Assembly: GCA_030622775.1 (NCBI GenBank)
Contig: JAUXFS010000085.1
Location: forward strand, 1-7,155
Reading direction: 5' to 3'
DNA: 7,155 nt
Source of the DNA: Rhodospirillales bacterium
Lineage (GTDB): Bacteria; Pseudomonadota; Alphaproteobacteria; Rhodospirillales; Defluviicoccaceae
A model generated the notes under the pieces. That model had not been told where the DNA came from and made no database searches. It saw only the letters and a list, made by a program, of their open reading frames with translations. A program made the position numbers and the translations under genes. Shown piece after piece: positions 6,088-7,155 of this stretch. The first letter of the stretch is position 1, and every line of letters starts with the position of its first letter.

Positions 6088-6722
6088 CGGACCCGACGCG
6101 CTGGTGGTGGGTCCGCCACGCACCGATCATCGGGGCTCCGGGCCGCATCTACGGACAGACGGACGCCGGCTGCGACACCGGTGACCGGCAATCGTTCGGC
6201 GCGTTGGCGGGGCTGCTGCCGGTTGACGCGGTATGGGTGATCAGCTCGCTGCGGCGAACCCGGGAAACCGCCGAGGCGATCGCCACCGCGGGCATGGCCG
6301 TGCCGGAACCGCTGGTCGAACCGGATTTCGCCGAGCAGAACTTCGGCCGCTGGCAGGGGCTCAAATGGGAGGAGATGGAGGCGGCCGAGCCCGCCGTTTA
6401 CGACGCGTTCTGGCGGGACCCGACCCGCAATGCACCGCCCGAAGGGGAGAGCTACGTCGCTCAAATCGCACGGACGCGCGCCGCCATCGAGCGACTGACC
6501 GCGGAACATCCCGGCCGCAATGTCGTCTCCGTCAGCCACGGCGGCACCATTCGCGCCGCGGTCGCGGTCGCCCTCGGCCTGACCCCGGAAGCGACGATGG
6601 CCGTGGTCGTCGACAATCTTTCGGTGACCCGGATCAACTATGTGGAGGATGGACTGCTACGCGCCCGCGCCGGGGTGTGGCAGGTCCAGGGCGTCAACAT
6701 GCCCTGCCGCTGGATTCGCTGA
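6084..6722 (+). CDS. Histidine phosphatase, probable alpha-ribazole phosphatase
   Basis: A 212-residue histidine (phosphoglycerate mutase-like) phosphatase. The catalytic phospho-acceptor is His12 in VRHAP. SSLRRTRETA (54-63) gives the conserved Arg residues of the phosphate pocket. Glu84 in AEQNFGRWQG is the usual acid/base, and His152 in VSHGGTIRA is the second catalytic His. GESY (121-124) is a common part of the fold. No signal or membrane segment is present. Coupling to cobS by an ATGA overlap, with cobT and cobU nearby, argues for removal of the phosphate from alpha-ribazole 5'-phosphate or adenosylcobalamin 5'-phosphate. This would be the CobC role in enteric nomenclature; I leave the symbol blank because cobC names another enzyme in alphaproteobacteria. 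The specificity is inferred from context, since this family covers many substrates. Confidence 0.9.
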   Translation: MTDPTRWWWVRHAPIIGAPGRIYGQTDAGCDTGDRQSFGALAGLLPVDAVWVISSLRRTRETAEAIATAGMAVPEPLVEPDFAEQNFGRWQGLKWEEMEAAEPAVYDAFWRDPTRNAPPEGESYVAQIARTRAAIERLTAEHPGRNVVSVSHGGTIRAAVAVALGLTPEATMAVVVDNLSVTRINYVEDGLLRARAGVWQVQGVNMPCRWIR

Positions 6723-6729
6723 CGACGCC

Positions 6730-6740
6730 TGTGCTAGTGT
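6730..6740 (+). promoter_or_regulatory. Candidate extended -10 promoter for the riboswitch-cobU transcript
   Basis: TGTGCTAGTGT has an extended -10-like TG, one base, TAGTGT (6735-6740), placed right before the riboswitch P1 strand. The predicted start near 6746-6747 coincides with the beginning of P1, which is the expected geometry for a riboswitch transcript. TGTGCTAG is shared with 709-716 in front of carD. No good -35 is seen, so read-through from cobS and the phosphatase gene remains possible. Confidence 0.4.
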
Positions 6741-6745
6741 CCCGC

Positions 6746-6939
6746 CCGTGTCGGGACAGGGAAGCCGGTGCGCGGCGTTGCCGCCGCCAATCCGGCGCTG
6801 CCCCCGCAACTGTGAGCGGCGAGATCGCGGTCAACGCGTGCCACTGGCGCAAGAGCGCGCCGGGAAGGCGCCGCGATCGATGAACCCGAGCCAGGAGACC
6901 TCCCCGACACGGAGGCATCAACAGTCCTCGGGTGGAGGA
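6746..6939 (+). promoter_or_regulatory. Cobalamin (B12) riboswitch
   Basis: The conserved blocks of the cobalamin riboswitch appear in order: AGGGAA (6758-6763), CCGGTG (6765-6770), CCGGC (6792-6796), GCTGCCCCCGCAACTGT (6797-6813), GCCACTG (6840-6846), GGGAAGG (6862-6868) and the B12 box GAGCCAGGAGACC (6888-6900). Helices I can draw: P1 closes the aptamer by ten perfect pairs, CCGTGTCGGG (6746-6755) with CCCGACACGG (6903-6912). GCCGG (6764-6768) pairs with CCGGC (6792-6796), with an inner hairpin CGGCG/CGCCG at 6773-6786. TGC-CCCC-GCA (6799-6808) gives P5/L5. A peripheral helix GATCGCGG (6823-6830) with CCGCGATC (6871-6878) holds an inner stem GGCGC/GCGCC at 6846-6861. It controls the downstream cobU gene, most likely lowering its expression when adenosylcobalamin is plentiful. 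Confidence 0.95.
6925..6939 (+). promoter_or_regulatory. P13 hairpin sequestering the cobU Shine-Dalgarno (expression platform)
   Basis: TCCTC (6925-6929) pairs perfectly with GAGGA (6935-6939), leaving loop GGGTG (6930-6934). The 3' strand contains the only Shine-Dalgarno-like sequence next to the cobU ATG (GGAGG 6934-6938). The loop GGG is complementary to the CCCC of L5 (6802-6805), the expected L5-L13 kissing contact of cobalamin riboswitches. This predicts translational repression: ligand binding stabilises the kissing loops and hides the ribosome site. No terminator stem with a T-run is present. Confidence 0.7.
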
Positions 6940-6940
6940 A

Positions 6941-7155
6941 ATGGCCGCGCAATCCGCGACCCCGTCCCAATTGGCGTCCGTAACCCTGGTGTTTGGCGGC
7001 GCGCGCTCGGGCAAAAGCGCCTACGCCGAGGCATTGGTCGAGGCCGTCGGCGGCGGCCTGTATCTCGCCACCGCCGAGGCCGGAGACGCGGAGATGGCCG
7101 AGCGTATCCGTCTTCATCGGCAGCGCCGTGGCGAGTCATGGGTCACGGTCGAGGA
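6941..7155 (+). CDS. cobU: Adenosylcobinamide kinase / adenosylcobinamide-phosphate guanylyltransferase, 5' part
   Basis: The first 71 codons of a bifunctional cytoplasmic enzyme (called CobP in alphaproteobacterial nomenclature) that phosphorylates adenosylcobinamide and then attaches GMP to make adenosylcobinamide-GDP, the substrate of CobS. The P-loop GGARSGKS is at residues 19-26, followed by YAEALVE. LYLATAEAGDAEM (40-52) and RIRLHRQRRGESW (55-67) match the family. His59 in RIxxHxxxR aligns with the histidine that is guanylylated in the Salmonella enzyme. The frame is open to the window edge, so the 3' end is missing. The start ATG at 6941 lies two bases after GGAGG, a short spacing; an in-frame GTG at 6932 is possible but would put the start inside the P13 hairpin. 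Expression should be under riboswitch control. Confidence 0.93.
   Translation, partial: MAAQSATPSQLASVTLVFGGARSGKSAYAEALVEAVGGGLYLATAEAGDAEMAERIRLHRQRRGESWVTVE

Noticed and set aside
5250..6539. A 429-codon open frame on the - strand opposite cobS and the histidine phosphatase
   Set aside because: The + strand genes have intact signatures (HEDGLADLCDG, VRHAP, SHGG). The antisense frame is Ala/Arg/Pro-rich without motifs.

Overview
The window looks like chromosomal DNA of a GC-rich alphaproteobacterium, probably Rhodospirillales-like. I infer this from gene content recognised by eye (an FdxA-type ferredoxin followed by a CarD-family RNA polymerase regulator and a PPP-like protein, and an aerobic-style cobalamin gene set) and from the strong G/C bias at third codon positions. 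No database search was run.

Left part, + strand (1-2606). Bases 1-149 hold the leader of fdxA; the first ~35 bases may be the end of an upstream gene, but I cannot identify it. fdxA (7Fe-8S ferredoxin) is followed by a 288-base, visibly less GC-rich spacer with two hairpins and an extended -10-like motif. Next come carD, a protein with the PPP/ApaH-type phosphoesterase fold but with nearly all metal ligands substituted, and a small SLOG/Rossmann 'putative molybdenum carrier' protein whose GTG start overlaps the preceding stop. The last three are closely packed and probably form one operon.

Middle part, - strand (2617-5182). cobT (activation of the lower-ligand base of cobalamin) is followed 64 bases later by an outer-membrane-type lipoprotein of the M48 zinc protease family with a LysM-like C-terminus. 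The protease gene converges on the molybdenum-carrier gene with only 10 bases between the two stops.

Right part, + strand (5275-7155). cobS starts divergently from cobT across a 92-base spacer and overlaps by four bases (ATGA) a histidine-phosphatase gene, probably the alpha-ribazole phosphatase step. After 23 bases comes a cobalamin riboswitch that reads well by hand: a 10-bp P1, the conserved core boxes, and a P13 hairpin covering the Shine-Dalgarno of the next gene. That gene is the 5' end of cobU/cobP (adenosylcobinamide kinase/guanylyltransferase), cut by the window edge. CobU, CobT, CobS and the phosphatase together cover the nucleotide-loop assembly steps of B12 synthesis and salvage. 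Only cobU has a visible riboswitch here; the cobT/cobS divergent promoter region does not.

The most interesting points are the CarD / catalytically degenerate phosphatase / SLOG-protein cluster, the detailed riboswitch wiring including a hairpin that competes with P1, and a TGTGCTAG motif shared by the carD leader and the riboswitch leader. I see no mobile element, CRISPR array, tRNA or rRNA.
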